Source of the DNA: Oceanospirillaceae bacterium
GTDB taxonomy: Bacteria; Pseudomonadota; Gammaproteobacteria; Pseudomonadales; Oceanobacteraceae
Assembly (NCBI GenBank): GCA_024234265.1
Contig: JACKOM010000017.1
Span: 1-39,249, forward strand
Reading direction: 5' to 3'
Length of the DNA stretch: 39,249 bases
Numbering within the stretch: the first letter of the stretch is position 1; every line of letters begins with the position of its first letter. Below are positions 23,126 through 31,386 of this stretch, one piece after another. The notes below the pieces were generated by a model that was not told the DNA's origin, searched no databases, and was given only the letters and a program-made list of their open reading frames with translations. Made by a program: the position numbers and the translations under genes.

Positions 23126-24853
23126 TCACAGACCCAGTTTGGCTTTGATGAAGGTTTCCAGTTCTGCTGCGTTCACTTCTACTGCCTCGGTTTTGTCCGC
23201 ACGGCGGGCTTTGTACTCAGTGATACCTTTTTCCAGACCACGGGCGCTGATTACCACGCGGTGGGGGATACCCATGAGTTCCATATCGGCAAACTTTACA
23301 CCCGGACTGGTCTTTTTGTCGCGGTCGTCCAGCAGTACGTCCACACCGGCGGCGCGCAGGCTGTTGTAAAGCGCTTCAGATACTTTAGAAACCTCTTCGG
23401 ATTTCTGCGCGTCGATCTGCACAATCGCCACTTTGAACGGGGCAATGGCATCCGGCCAGATAATGCCGCGATCGTCGTAGTTTTGCTCAATGGCCGCGGC
23501 CACCACACGGCTTACGCCGATGCCGTAACAGCCCATGGTCATCACGATTTCTTTGCCGTTTTCATCCAGCACTTTGGCGTTTAAAGCGCCGCTGTATTTA
23601 TCGCCGAGCTGGAAGATGTGGCCCACTTCGATACCGCGTTTGATGCTCAGGGTACCTTTGCCACAGGGGCTTGGGTCACCTTCCACCACGTTGCGCAGGT
23701 CGGCGGTTTCGGTGAATTTTGCATCACGTTCCCAGTTTACGCCGCTTAAGTGCTGGCCATCTTCATTGGCGCCGCATACGAAGTCCGCCATCACAGCGGC
23801 GCTGCGGTCCACAATCACAGGAATGTTCAGGCCAACCGGGCCCACGGAGCCAGGTTTAGCGCCGGTGGCGGTGATCACATCGGCTTCGCTGGCGAAGGTC
23901 AGCGGGTCAGCAATCAACGGGTGTTTCTGGGCTTTGATGTCGTTTAATTCGTGGTCGCCACGCAGGCACAGTGCAACTACCGGGGCTTCTTTAGTGGCAC
24001 CGTTGACGATCAGGGTTTTCAGTACCTGACTGGCGGCCACATTCAGGAAGGCAGTCACTTCTTCAATGCTGTGTTGTGCTGGGGTGGCAACTTTCGCCAT
24101 AGCCGCGCTGGCAGCCGGGCGTGGGCTAGCCGGGGCGATGGCTTCGGCCATTTCCACGTTGGCGGCGTAGTTGGATTCGGAGCTGAAGGCGATATCGTCT
24201 TCACCGGAATCGGCCAGTACGTGGAATTCATGGGAAGAGGCACCACCGATGGAACCGGTATCCGCCAGTACCGCGCGGAAGTTCAGGCCAAGGCGGTTAA
24301 AAATACGGCTGTAGGTGTCGTACATCACGTCGTAGGTTTCCTGCAGGGAAGCCTGGTTAGCGTGGAAGGAATAGGCATCTTTCATGATGAATTCACGGGC
24401 GCGCATCACACCAAAACGCGGGCGGGTTTCATCACGGAATTTGGTTTGAATCTGGTAAAAATTGCAGGGCAGCTGTTTGTAGCTGTTCAGCTCGTTACGG
24501 GCCAGATCTGTGATGACTTCTTCGTGGGTTGGGCCAACGCAGAAATCACGCTCGTGACGGTCTTTGACGCGCAGTAATTCACCACCGTACTGGAACCAGC
24601 GGCCGGTTTCCTGCCAGAGTTCGGCGGGCTGAATGGCAGGCATTAATACTTCCTGGGCGCCGGATTTATCCATTTCTTCGCGGATAATGGTTTCCACTTT
24701 GCGCAGGGTGCGCAGGCCCATGGGCAGCCAGGTATACAGGCCCGAGGCCAGTTTACGGATCATACCGGCACGCAGCATCAGTTGATGGCTGATAACCACG
24801 GCATCGGCTGGGGTTTCTTTGAGGGTGGCAATTAAATACTGGCTTGCGCGCAT
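23126..24853 (-). CDS. proS: Prolyl-tRNA synthetase
   Basis: 575 residues (E. coli 572), the bacterial type with an editing insertion. Motif 1 is in LASGLYTWLPMGLRTLRKVE, motif 2 is RDETRPRFGVMRAREFIMKDAYSFH, motif 3 is GCYGIGVSRVVAAAIEQ. The INS editing domain occupies residues ~225-400 (e.g. IEEVTAFLNVAASQVLKTLIVNG, CLRGDHELNDIKAQK). The anticodon-binding domain is C-terminal. Its neighbour downstream is the transglycosylase; it is divergent from the zinc-ribbon gene at 24935. Confidence 0.97.
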   Translation of the reverse strand: MRASQYLIATLKETPADAVVISHQLMLRAGMIRKLASGLYTWLPMGLRTLRKVETIIREEMDKSGAQEVLMPAIQPAELWQETGRWFQYGGELLRVKDRHERDFCVGPTHEEVITDLARNELNSYKQLPCNFYQIQTKFRDETRPRFGVMRAREFIMKDAYSFHANQASLQETYDVMYDTYSRIFNRLGLNFRAVLADTGSIGGASSHEFHVLADSGEDDIAFSSESNYAANVEMAEAIAPASPRPAASAAMAKVATPAQHSIEEVTAFLNVAASQVLKTLIVNGATKEAPVVALCLRGDHELNDIKAQKHPLIADPLTFASEADVITATGAKPGSVGPVGLNIPVIVDRSAAVMADFVCGANEDGQHLSGVNWERDAKFTETADLRNVVEGDPSPCGKGTLSIKRGIEVGHIFQLGDKYSGALNAKVLDENGKEIVMTMGCYGIGVSRVVAAAIEQNYDDRGIIWPDAIAPFKVAIVQIDAQKSEEVSKVSEALYNSLRAAGVDVLLDDRDKKTSPGVKFADMELMGIPHRVVISARGLEKGITEYKARRADKTEAVEVNAAELETFIKAKLGL

Positions 24854-24934
24854 CGGGTAATTATCCGCAGATGATTTGGAGAAAATAGGCGCTGATTGTA
24901 TGCTGCGCAGCTCTCTGAAACAAATCCTGAGCCT

Positions 24935-25390
24935 ATGTTAACGCACATTGTTTATCGCCCGACCAGTGCCGGCACCCTGAGCCTGATGGAGCAGGGGCAG
25001 ATTTGCCGTTTACTGGGGGCTAAAACCCTGCAGCCCGGGCTGCTGGAAGTCAGTGCCCAGGGCAAAACCCCCTATGTGGGCGAAAGCCTGTTATTTCCCC
25101 TTAAAGGTGCAAAACAACTGAGTTTCAGCGGAACCGTGCTGGAGGTTACCGCGCAGATTCAGCCGGAAAACAGCTGGCTGGCAAAAGTGCAGGTGCCGGT
25201 ATTTGAATCCGTACAAATCCGCAACGCGCAGGTGAGCTGCGACAGCTGTGGCAGCCCCATGCAGGTGGAATTTGTGTGTGAAGAAAATGCCGATGTTTCT
25301 GCTGCTTTGTTACATGCCTTACAGCACTCAGGCTGGCGCGCCAATTTAGCCCTGCAGGTGTGCCCCATCTGCGCCCGTAAAGAAGCCTGA
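24935..25390 (+). CDS. Unknown protein with a C-terminal zinc ribbon
   Basis: 151 residues from ATG 24935; a TTG at 24896 in the same frame is less likely. The first ~100 residues are rich in beta strand pattern (SFSGTVLEVTAQIQPENSWLAKVQVPVFESVQIRNAQV). C102-DS-C105 and C143-PI-C146 make a split zinc ribbon. No family recognised. It starts 2 bp before the MFS transporter gene begins (stop 25390, next ATG 25393), so the two are translationally linked. Confidence 0.6.
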   Translation: MLTHIVYRPTSAGTLSLMEQGQICRLLGAKTLQPGLLEVSAQGKTPYVGESLLFPLKGAKQLSFSGTVLEVTAQIQPENSWLAKVQVPVFESVQIRNAQVSCDSCGSPMQVEFVCEENADVSAALLHALQHSGWRANLALQVCPICARKEA

Positions 25391-25392
25391 AC

Positions 25393-26616
25393 ATGGGAAA
25401 TCTAAGCCGCTTTAATATTTTTATTCTGCTCAGCGCCCTGTATTTCGCCCAGGGTTTGCCGTTTGGTTTTTTCACCCAGGCCATGCCGGTATTAATGCGT
25501 GAGCAGGGTATGGATTTACGTTTAATTGGCTTGTTATCCCTGTTGGCCTTGCCCTGGGCGTTAAAATTTTTATGGGCGCCATTTCTGGATCGTTACAGTT
25601 TTAAAACGGGTTTTCACCGGCGCGGCTGGATTTTACTCGCTAACCTCGCGGCGGTGACGGGCTTGCTGATTTTAAGCATGTTACCCATTGCCCAGTGGTT
25701 ACAAATGTCAGTGCTGGCGCTGTTTGGTTTGTTATTGCTGATGAATTTTTTTGCTGCCAGTCAGGATATTTCCACCGATGCCTTAGCAGTTGAAGTGGTG
25801 AAACCCGAGTGGCGCGGCATTGCTAACGGTATTCAGGTGGCGGGTTACCGGGTGGGCATGGTTGTGGGTGGTGGTTTAATTCTTGGCTGGCTGCCGGTAT
25901 TGGGTTGGCAAGTTGCCCTGTGGTGCATGGCGGCCATTTTATTATTCAGCAGTTTGCCTGTGTTGCTGATGGTGCGTGAGCAGCCCGTGGTGGCGGTATC
26001 CTACCGCGAATCCATCGGCGGTTTTTTTAAACGCCCCGCGATTATTCAATGGTTATTAATTTTAATCGTATATAAAACCGCCGATGCGTTTGGTACCAGC
26101 ATGTTACGCCCTATGTTAGTTGATAGTGGCATGACACAGGCTGAAATGGCCTGGCTGCTTGGCACCTGGGGTGTGTTTGCCGGTTTAAGTGGCGCCCTGC
26201 TGGGTGGTTTTTTAATGCTGCGTTTAAGCCGTTTTAATGCCCTGTGGTCTTTTGCTTTGTTACAGGCCCTGTGTATCGGTGCCTATGCGTTGGTCACGCA
26301 AAGTCCGGACAGCCCCTTATTATGGGTTATTTGCCTGGCAGAACATTTCAGCGGTGGCATGGCAACCGCGGCGCTGTTTACCCTGATGATGGATAATTGT
26401 CGCCCCCATCAGGCCGGTTTTGATTTCAGCTTTCAGGCCAGTGTGGTGATTATTGCGAATTTGTTGGCAGGGGCTGTCAGTGGTTTTTCTGCTTTGCTGC
26501 TCGGTTACAGCGGGCATTTTGTGGTGACCCTGGTATTGGGTTTAGCGGTAGTGGCCTGTGTATATGGCCTGCGTCAGCGTATTGAAGAAGGAGTACAACA
26601 TGGAATTTCAGCATGA
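25393..26616 (+). CDS. MFS transporter, AmpG-like
   Basis: 407 residues with about twelve membrane helices. The N-terminus FILLSALYFAQGLPFGFFTQAMPVLMREQGMDLRLIGLLSLLALPWALKFLWAPFLDRY and the block NFFAASQDISTDALAVEVVKPEWRGIANGIQVAGYRVGMVVGGG are highly typical of the AmpG branch, which imports anhydro-muropeptides for cell-wall recycling. At 407 residues it is shorter than E. coli AmpG (491), and no ampC/ampD is nearby, so the substrate is left open. The 3' end overlaps the TusA-like gene by 17 bp. Confidence 0.85.
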   Translation: MGNLSRFNIFILLSALYFAQGLPFGFFTQAMPVLMREQGMDLRLIGLLSLLALPWALKFLWAPFLDRYSFKTGFHRRGWILLANLAAVTGLLILSMLPIAQWLQMSVLALFGLLLLMNFFAASQDISTDALAVEVVKPEWRGIANGIQVAGYRVGMVVGGGLILGWLPVLGWQVALWCMAAILLFSSLPVLLMVREQPVVAVSYRESIGGFFKRPAIIQWLLILIVYKTADAFGTSMLRPMLVDSGMTQAEMAWLLGTWGVFAGLSGALLGGFLMLRLSRFNALWSFALLQALCIGAYALVTQSPDSPLLWVICLAEHFSGGMATAALFTLMMDNCRPHQAGFDFSFQASVVIIANLLAGAVSGFSALLLGYSGHFVVTLVLGLAVVACVYGLRQRIEEGVQHGISA

Positions 26617-26833
26617 ACTGGATGCCACGGGTTTAATGTGCCCTGAGCCGGTCATGATGCTGCACAGTAAGGTGCGGGATATGGCCGTGGGGGAAGTGCT
26701 TAAGGTGACGGCCACGGATCCTTCCACCAAACGTGATATCGCCAAGTTCTGCAGTTTTCTCGGCCATGCCCTGGAGCAACAGTGGGAAGACGGGCAGTGT
26801 TTTTATTTTCTGATTCGCAAGGGTGAAAAATAG
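26600..26833 (+). CDS. TusA-family sulfur carrier protein
   Basis: 77 residues. ATG 26600 has GAAGGAG 7 nt upstream. ELDATGLMCPEPVMMLHSKVRDMAVGEVLKV is the classic TusA opening with the persulfide Cys14 in CPEP, followed by TATDPSTKRDIAKFCSFLGHAL. Length matches TusA (E. coli 81), which relays sulfur for 2-thiouridine and other products. Whether it is TusA itself or a paralogue cannot be told here. It overlaps the MFS gene and is followed one base later by a LexA box. Confidence 0.85.
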   Translation: MEFQHELDATGLMCPEPVMMLHSKVRDMAVGEVLKVTATDPSTKRDIAKFCSFLGHALEQQWEDGQCFYFLIRKGEK

Positions 26834-26853
26834 TACTGTATTTTTAGACAGTG
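26834..26853 (+). promoter_or_regulatory. LexA (SOS) box
   Basis: CTGT-N8-ACAG at 26836-26851 inside TACTGTATTTTTAGACAGTG, 16 of 20 matches to the enterobacterial/pseudomonad SOS consensus by hand. It starts directly after the TusA-like stop codon and 54 bp before the next small gene. A -10-like TATGCT lies at 26860-26865. Confidence 0.75.
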
Positions 26854-26907
26854 CTGAAATATGCTGACGCCACCTTTGTGCCAACAGACTTAGCCAGGAT
26901 AAAAACG

Positions 26908-27063
26908 ATGTTAAATCCGGTAACCATTCAATACATGAGCCGCGAAGAGCTGGAGCGCCTGTTGTACAGCATGAGTGCCCAACGGGATAACCCTGAAGCC
27001 ATGATGTATGAAGCGGTGGCGCGCCGTTTATTGGCCCTGCTGGAAAAAGCCAGCGACCGTTAA
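26908..27063 (+). CDS. 51-residue protein behind a LexA box
   Basis: ATG 26908 with AGGA about 9 nt upstream. The product is short, mostly helical and charged: residues ~11-24 (REELERLLYSMSAQ) and ~29-48 (AMMYEAVARRLLALLEKAS) form two amphipathic helices. There is no signal peptide or membrane segment. No family recognised. Its only upstream control signal is the SOS box, so induction by DNA damage is inferred. It does not resemble the fold-length of SulA (~165 residues). It converges with the tetR gene. Confidence 0.7.
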   Translation: MLNPVTIQYMSREELERLLYSMSAQRDNPEAMMYEAVARRLLALLEKASDR

Positions 27064-27085
27064 ACAAGGTTTGCGCCAGGCGAGT

Positions 27086-27664
27086 TCACCAGTTTTGTAT
27101 CTGACGGCGTAAAAACGCCATATTCTGCAACATGAGTTTATTACCGGCGATTTTGCGGGTAATAATCAGCGCCTGAATATTCATCAGGGTGAAATTCAGG
27201 CAGTCATCCACTTCTGCGTTAATTTCCCCTTTTTTCTTCGCAAGCAGAAACTGCTGCCGCAGTTTGTCGCGTAATTTCATGAAATTTTGCAGGGCCTGCT
27301 GGCGGATTTTTTCATCTAGGCCATTGGTCGCAATGGCGCTTTCCTGCATCAGGCAGCCGTGGGCAGCAAAGGGTGTTTGCAGGCGCACAGCAAAATTTTC
27401 CAGATAAGCATCAATCGCAGCCAGGCCGTTTAACTCACCCTCAAGGGGAGCTAACAGGGGCAGGAAAACCTTTTGGAAATAATGCTCCAGCGCTGCGCTG
27501 TATAACGCATCTTTATCCCCAAAGGTGTTGTACAGGCTGAAACGGTTGATGCCCAAAGTGTCGGTAATATCCGTAATGCTGGTATTGGCATAACCTTTTT
27601 GCCAGAACAGTTTCATGGCTTGCTGCAGTTTTTCTTCGGGGTCAAAAGCTAAGGGGCGTGCCAT
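27086..27664 (-). CDS. TetR-family transcriptional repressor
   Basis: 192 residues. The N-terminal HTH is typical: EEKLQQAMKLFWQKGYANTSITDITDTLGINRFSLYNTFGDKDALYSAALEHYF. The C-terminal ligand domain has FAAHGCLMQESAIATNG, a stretch common in the AcrR/NemR-like branch that often carries redox-sensitive Cys; a Cys is present here (Cys105 region). It is divergent from two glutathione transferase genes, with two operator-like repeats between, so it most likely represses itself and the GSTs in response to an electrophile; that is inference. Confidence 0.88.
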   Translation of the reverse strand: MARPLAFDPEEKLQQAMKLFWQKGYANTSITDITDTLGINRFSLYNTFGDKDALYSAALEHYFQKVFLPLLAPLEGELNGLAAIDAYLENFAVRLQTPFAAHGCLMQESAIATNGLDEKIRQQALQNFMKLRDKLRQQFLLAKKKGEINAEVDDCLNFTLMNIQALIITRKIAGNKLMLQNMAFLRRQIQNW

Positions 27665-27695
27665 AGGTAGAACAATCTGTGCCGTTGGAAAGTTG

Positions 27696-27701
27696 AGTAT
27701 A
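27696..27701 (-). promoter_or_regulatory. -10 of the tetR promoter
   Basis: TATACT on the minus strand, 32 bp before the tetR ATG. Its -35 region falls in operator copy 1. Confidence 0.4.
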
Positions 27702-27709
27702 AAGGATTC

Positions 27710-27725
27710 TTGACCGATAGGTTAG
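27710..27725. promoter_or_regulatory. TetR operator, copy 1
   Basis: TTGACCGATAGGTTAG, an imperfect dyad of form TnACCnATnGGTyA, the first of two near-identical sites whose shared sequence continues as AAAC. Confidence 0.65.
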
Positions 27726-27741
27726 AAACAAATAGTGTTAT

Positions 27742-27757
27742 CTGACCGATTGGTTAG
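27742..27757. promoter_or_regulatory. TetR operator, copy 2
   Basis: CTGACCGATTGGTTAG, 32 bp (three helical turns) from copy 1 and 14 bp before the GST ATG, so binding would block transcription or its start. Confidence 0.65.
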
Positions 27758-27771
27758 AAACGGATAATAAC

Positions 27772-28380
27772 ATGCGCATTTTTGAAGCCAGTACCGCCCC
27801 TAATCCCCGCCGTGTACGTATGTTCCTTGCCGAAAAAGGCATTGAGATGGAGTACGTACAGGTTGATCTGCTCAAGGGTGAAAATATCAGCCCGCAATTC
27901 CGTGAGAAAAATCCGATCGCCAAGGTGCCGGTATTAGAACTCGATGATGGCAGTTATCTGTCGGAGTCCATGGCCATCTGCCGTTATTTTGAAGCCCTGC
28001 AACCTGAGCCTGCGTTAATGGGCAAAACCCCGCAGCAGCAAGCGGTGATTGAAATGTGGCAACGGCGCTGCGAATTATATTTTATGAATGCGGTGGGTAT
28101 GTGTTTTCAGCACAGCACAGGATACTTTGCCGATCGCATGAAGCCTGTTAAAGAATGGGGTGACGAGTGTTATACCGGCGCCGCTAAATTTATGCATTTA
28201 CTCAATAAACATCTGGCAAACAGCACCTATATTGCCGGGGAATCCTTCAGCGTGGCGGATATCACGGCATTTGTGACCGTGGATTTTGCGCGGGTGATTA
28301 AATTAAAAATGAATGAGGAATATACCCACCTGCGCCGCTGGTACGATCTGATCAACGCGCGCCCGTCGGCGAGGGCATAA
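27772..28380 (+). CDS. Glutathione S-transferase family protein
   Basis: 202 residues. Thioredoxin-like N-terminal domain: MRIFEASTAPNPRRVRMFLAEKGIEMEYVQVDL, NPIAKVPVLELDDGSYLSESMAICRYFE (the cis-Pro and SES glutathione-binding motif). The helical C-terminal domain begins near residue 88 and ends with IAGESFSVADITAFVTVDF (N-capping box). Ser7 or Thr8 may be the catalytic hydroxyl. First gene of the TetR-controlled pair; the next ATG is 2 bp after its stop. Confidence 0.9.
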   Translation: MRIFEASTAPNPRRVRMFLAEKGIEMEYVQVDLLKGENISPQFREKNPIAKVPVLELDDGSYLSESMAICRYFEALQPEPALMGKTPQQQAVIEMWQRRCELYFMNAVGMCFQHSTGYFADRMKPVKEWGDECYTGAAKFMHLLNKHLANSTYIAGESFSVADITAFVTVDFARVIKLKMNEEYTHLRRWYDLINARPSARA

Positions 28381-28382
28381 AC

Positions 28383-29039
28383 ATGATTGAGTTATATACC
28401 GCGCCTACACCTAACGGGCATAAGATTTCATGCGCCCTTGAGGAAATGGGCCTGAGTTATCAGGTGCATGGGGTTAATCTCGCTACAAATGAGCAGAAAA
28501 CCCCTGAATTTCTGGCTTTAAACCCTAATGGACGTATTCCGGTGATTGTAGATACCGACAATCAATTCACTCTGTTCGAGTCCGGTGCGATATTAATGTA
28601 TCTGGCAGAAAAGAGCGGCATGTTAATGCCCCTGGCCCTGGAAAAACGTTATGAAGTCATTCAGTGGTTAATGTTTCAGATGGGCGGGGTGGGGCCTATG
28701 ATGGGTCAGGCGAATGTGTTTTTCCGTTATTTCCCGCAGAAGATTCAGCCGGCCATTGAGCGTTACCAAAACGAAACTAAACGGCTGTTAACTGTGCTCG
28801 ATACCCGTTTGCAGGGCCGCGATTATTTGTGTGATGAATTTTCGATTGCCGATATTGCCAACTGGTGCTGGGCCAGAACCCACCACTGGAGTGGTGTTGA
28901 TATCAGCGATTTATCGCATTTACAGGCCTGGATAGAGCGCATCAATGAGCGCCCGGCCTGTGCCCGTGGCTTGTTGGTGCCGGCTAAAGTGGATGCGCAA
29001 ACCCTGATCAAAAGTGGGCAGACATTAATTACCCGTTAG
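28383..29039 (+). CDS. Glutathione S-transferase, YfcG/nu-class-like
   Basis: 218 residues. MIELYTAPTPNGHKISCALEEMGLSYQVHGVNL, NPNGRIPVIVD, FTLFESGAILMYLAEK, MFQMGGVGPMMGQANVFFRYFP and FSIADIANWCWARTHHWSGV follow YfcG (disulfide-bond oxidoreductase, 215 residues in E. coli) closely in order and spacing. Members of this class reduce disulfides with glutathione. Coupled to the preceding GST, so both would be released together by the TetR protein. Confidence 0.88.
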   Translation: MIELYTAPTPNGHKISCALEEMGLSYQVHGVNLATNEQKTPEFLALNPNGRIPVIVDTDNQFTLFESGAILMYLAEKSGMLMPLALEKRYEVIQWLMFQMGGVGPMMGQANVFFRYFPQKIQPAIERYQNETKRLLTVLDTRLQGRDYLCDEFSIADIANWCWARTHHWSGVDISDLSHLQAWIERINERPACARGLLVPAKVDAQTLIKSGQTLITR

Positions 29040-29060
29040 GTTTTTTCTATTGCCCGTGGT

Positions 29061-29471
29061 TTATTCAACCCGCCCGCGCAGGGCTTTAATTTGCCCGCGC
29101 TGGTTTTTTTGCTGCAAACGTTTTTGTTGTGATGAGCGGCTTGGTTTAGTGGGGCGCCGGGCTTTTTGTACTACGGCGGCTTCGCGAATCAGGTTGGCAA
29201 GCCGTGCAAGCGCTGCCTGGCGGTTCATTTCCTGGCTGTTATATTCCTGGGCTTTAATCACGATTACGCCATCTTTGCTAATACGGTAATCATTTAAAGC
29301 CAGCAACCTTTCTTTATAAAAGTCCGGCAGGGATGATGCGCGTATATCAAAACGCAGATGAATTGCCGTAGAAACTTTATTGACATTTTGCCCGCCTGAA
29401 CCTTGGGCGCGGATGGCCTGCATATCAATTTCAGTGTCGGAAAGACTAATACGGTCGGAAATAAATAACAT
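29061..29471 (-). CDS. arfB: Alternative ribosome-rescue factor ArfB
   Basis: 136 residues (E. coli 140). The peptidyl-tRNA hydrolase motif GGQ is in RAQGSGGQNVNKVSTAIHLRFD (residues ~20-42). The basic C-terminal tail (KARRPTKPSRSSQQKRLQQKNQRGQIKALRGRVE) is the part that inserts into the empty mRNA channel of stalled ribosomes. Converges with the GST gene; downstream of the GGDEF gene by 58 bp. Confidence 0.95.
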   Translation of the reverse strand: MLFISDRISLSDTEIDMQAIRAQGSGGQNVNKVSTAIHLRFDIRASSLPDFYKERLLALNDYRISKDGVIVIKAQEYNSQEMNRQAALARLANLIREAAVVQKARRPTKPSRSSQQKRLQQKNQRGQIKALRGRVE

Positions 29472-29529
29472 AAAAAGCTAACATAAAAACACTAGCGCTA
29501 TCATAACCGCATGGGTTTCATTTGTCAGA

Positions 29530-31098
29530 TCAGTGATTCAGAAATGGGAGCAGGGTATACCGGTTTCTGCCATCCGCTTTACTTTTATACAGGGCTTCAT
29601 CAGCGAGTTTAAGCAGATCAGCCGCTTTACGTTTCGCCATCCATTCCCCTGTGCTTTCAATATGGGCAATACCGATACTGATGGTGACTTTATTGTCAAC
29701 TGTGCTGCTCGGATGGGAAATACTCAGTTCATCAATAGCTGATTGCAGGCGCTGGGTGAAATGCACAACTTCGTCAGCGGTACTATTTTGCAAAATAATA
29801 ACGAATTCTTCGCCACCATAACGGGCGCAAAATTCCGTGGCGCGGCGGCAACTGCTGCGGATAGCCAAAGCAACCGCCTGTAGTGCTTCATCACCCGCCT
29901 GATGCCCGAGGCTGTCATTAAAACGTTTAAAATAATCGATATCACACAACAACAGGCTCAGGCTGTTTTGGCCGCGGGCTGTGCTGCGCCAGATATGATC
30001 CATTTCCATATCAAACGCGCGGCGGTTGGCAATGCCGGTTAAACCATCGGTCAGGGATGCATGTTTGAGCTGATGCTGATGCCGCTGTTGTTGAAGGATC
30101 AGCTCGTTACGGGCGTCCTGGTAAACCTGCAATTCATGGATCAGAAAGCGCCGGTTGCTGGTTTTAAGTTCACCGTTAACATTTACCGATTTAATATTTT
30201 TTATGATCAGATTGACCGGGTACAAAAACAAACGGTAGGTGATTAATGCAATTACAATCGGCATGGATAAAAATGTCAGAAAAGCCATCAGGGAATTCTG
30301 ATTTATGATGTTAACTGCCGGGTGTTGTTGGTTGCTGAAGTGAAAACCCGCTATGGGTTCCTGGCGATTATTTAACAGGTAGCGATCAGGGTTTGCCGCT
30401 TTATTTGCCAGATGACTGGTATGGGGATTTTCAAACACACTGAGAAAAGGCGCGTGCCAGTTTTTTCTCGGAATGTCGGTAATATCAATATTGTTGATTT
30501 GTTTGATTTCGGCGAGCAACTCAAAATCAATTTTACGCAGCATCAGAATATAACCGTTGCTTGGTTTAGTGCTGTTTGAATCATAAATTTTGCTGAGTGC
30601 AAATAACACCGGGCCCGCTGGTGTGGTGATAAAACCCGATTGGCTGTCGCTGCTGTTGAAGGTTAATTGCAGCAGTGTTTTTTCATTCAGGTAATGGAAA
30701 GCCGGCACGGTTTTTTCGGCGCCGGTATCGTAGGCCACCGCGTGAATCAGGCGGGCATTTTTATCAAAGATGGCGATGCAGGCTAAACGTCCGTTGGAAA
30801 GGGTGCTTTCCGGCATATTGCTGTCCACAAACGCCTGATTGGGCTTGGCGGCATATTCGTAGGCATCATCCCAGATCGCCCAATCCTGGGCTAAACGGCG
30901 CAGATGTGACATCTCACTGCGCAGGGCGGCGGCAAAGGATTGAATATCACCCTGCAGCAGGGCACCGTCCGCATGGCTCAGGGCTGGCAAAATGATGGCG
31001 TAGCGGTAGTAAGCCGCGCCCCCGCCGATTAACACACAGTAGGCGAGGGTGGCCGTGATCAGCAGATGTTTGAGTGGGATGGTGACGTTCTTCAGCAT
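29530..31098 (-). CDS. Membrane diguanylate cyclase, CHASE4-GGDEF
   Basis: 522 residues from ATG 31098, which has GGAGG 5 nt upstream (the frame is open to 31128). TM1 at ~11-32, a periplasmic CHASE4-type sensor at ~40-265 (DWAIWDDAYEYAAKPNQAFVDSNM is the family signature), TM2 at ~269-292, a short linker coil, and GGDEF at ~346-515 with the active site GGEEF 428-432, DxLTxxxNRR and DIDYFKRFND. It should make c-di-GMP from GTP. The I-site position reads R419-AT-E422 rather than RxxD, so product inhibition may be weak or absent. No effector is adjacent. Confidence 0.92.
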   Translation of the reverse strand: MLKNVTIPLKHLLITATLAYCVLIGGGAAYYRYAIILPALSHADGALLQGDIQSFAAALRSEMSHLRRLAQDWAIWDDAYEYAAKPNQAFVDSNMPESTLSNGRLACIAIFDKNARLIHAVAYDTGAEKTVPAFHYLNEKTLLQLTFNSSDSQSGFITTPAGPVLFALSKIYDSNSTKPSNGYILMLRKIDFELLAEIKQINNIDITDIPRKNWHAPFLSVFENPHTSHLANKAANPDRYLLNNRQEPIAGFHFSNQQHPAVNIINQNSLMAFLTFLSMPIVIALITYRLFLYPVNLIIKNIKSVNVNGELKTSNRRFLIHELQVYQDARNELILQQQRHQHQLKHASLTDGLTGIANRRAFDMEMDHIWRSTARGQNSLSLLLCDIDYFKRFNDSLGHQAGDEALQAVALAIRSSCRRATEFCARYGGEEFVIILQNSTADEVVHFTQRLQSAIDELSISHPSSTVDNKVTISIGIAHIESTGEWMAKRKAADLLKLADEALYKSKADGRNRYTLLPFLNH

Positions 31099-31143
31099 GT
31101 GTCCTCCGCTTTTAGAGCATAGACACAAAGTGCTGATTGTTGC

Positions 31144-31347
31144 CTAAAAACACACATGAAGTGTGCGTTTCTCCTGGGTTTTTGAATGCTTTTGCCAGGC
31201 CTTCTCGTGGAAGTAGAACACCAGTGTATTGATGGCAGGTTCCAGTAAGGCCATGGTGCCACCGATCAGGAAACTGCCGGTGAGGGCGTAGGCCACACTG
31301 AAGGCGACTGTGAAGTGCAATGCTGCGAAGCTGAGGGTCTTTGCCAT
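31144..31347 (-). CDS. DUF2061 membrane protein, Fur-box controlled
   Basis: 67 residues with two hydrophobic stretches (about 6-24, 26-46) and a basic C-terminus (HEKAWQKHSKTQEKR). TLSFAALHFTVAFSVAYALTGSFLIGGTMALLEPAINTLVFYFHEKAW is the DUF2061 pattern. GGGAG lies 8 nt before the ATG. A Fur box sits 40 bp upstream of the start with no other gene between. Function unknown; iron-regulated expression is inferred. Confidence 0.85.
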   Translation of the reverse strand: MAKTLSFAALHFTVAFSVAYALTGSFLIGGTMALLEPAINTLVFYFHEKAWQKHSKTQEKRTLHVCF

Positions 31348-31386
31348 GATAATTCTCCCGTTGCTGATGGACTCAGTTTACGGATT

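Noticed and set aside
23951..24577. 208-codon open frame on the plus strand
   Set aside because: Antisense to the middle of proS; composition follows the proS codon pattern.
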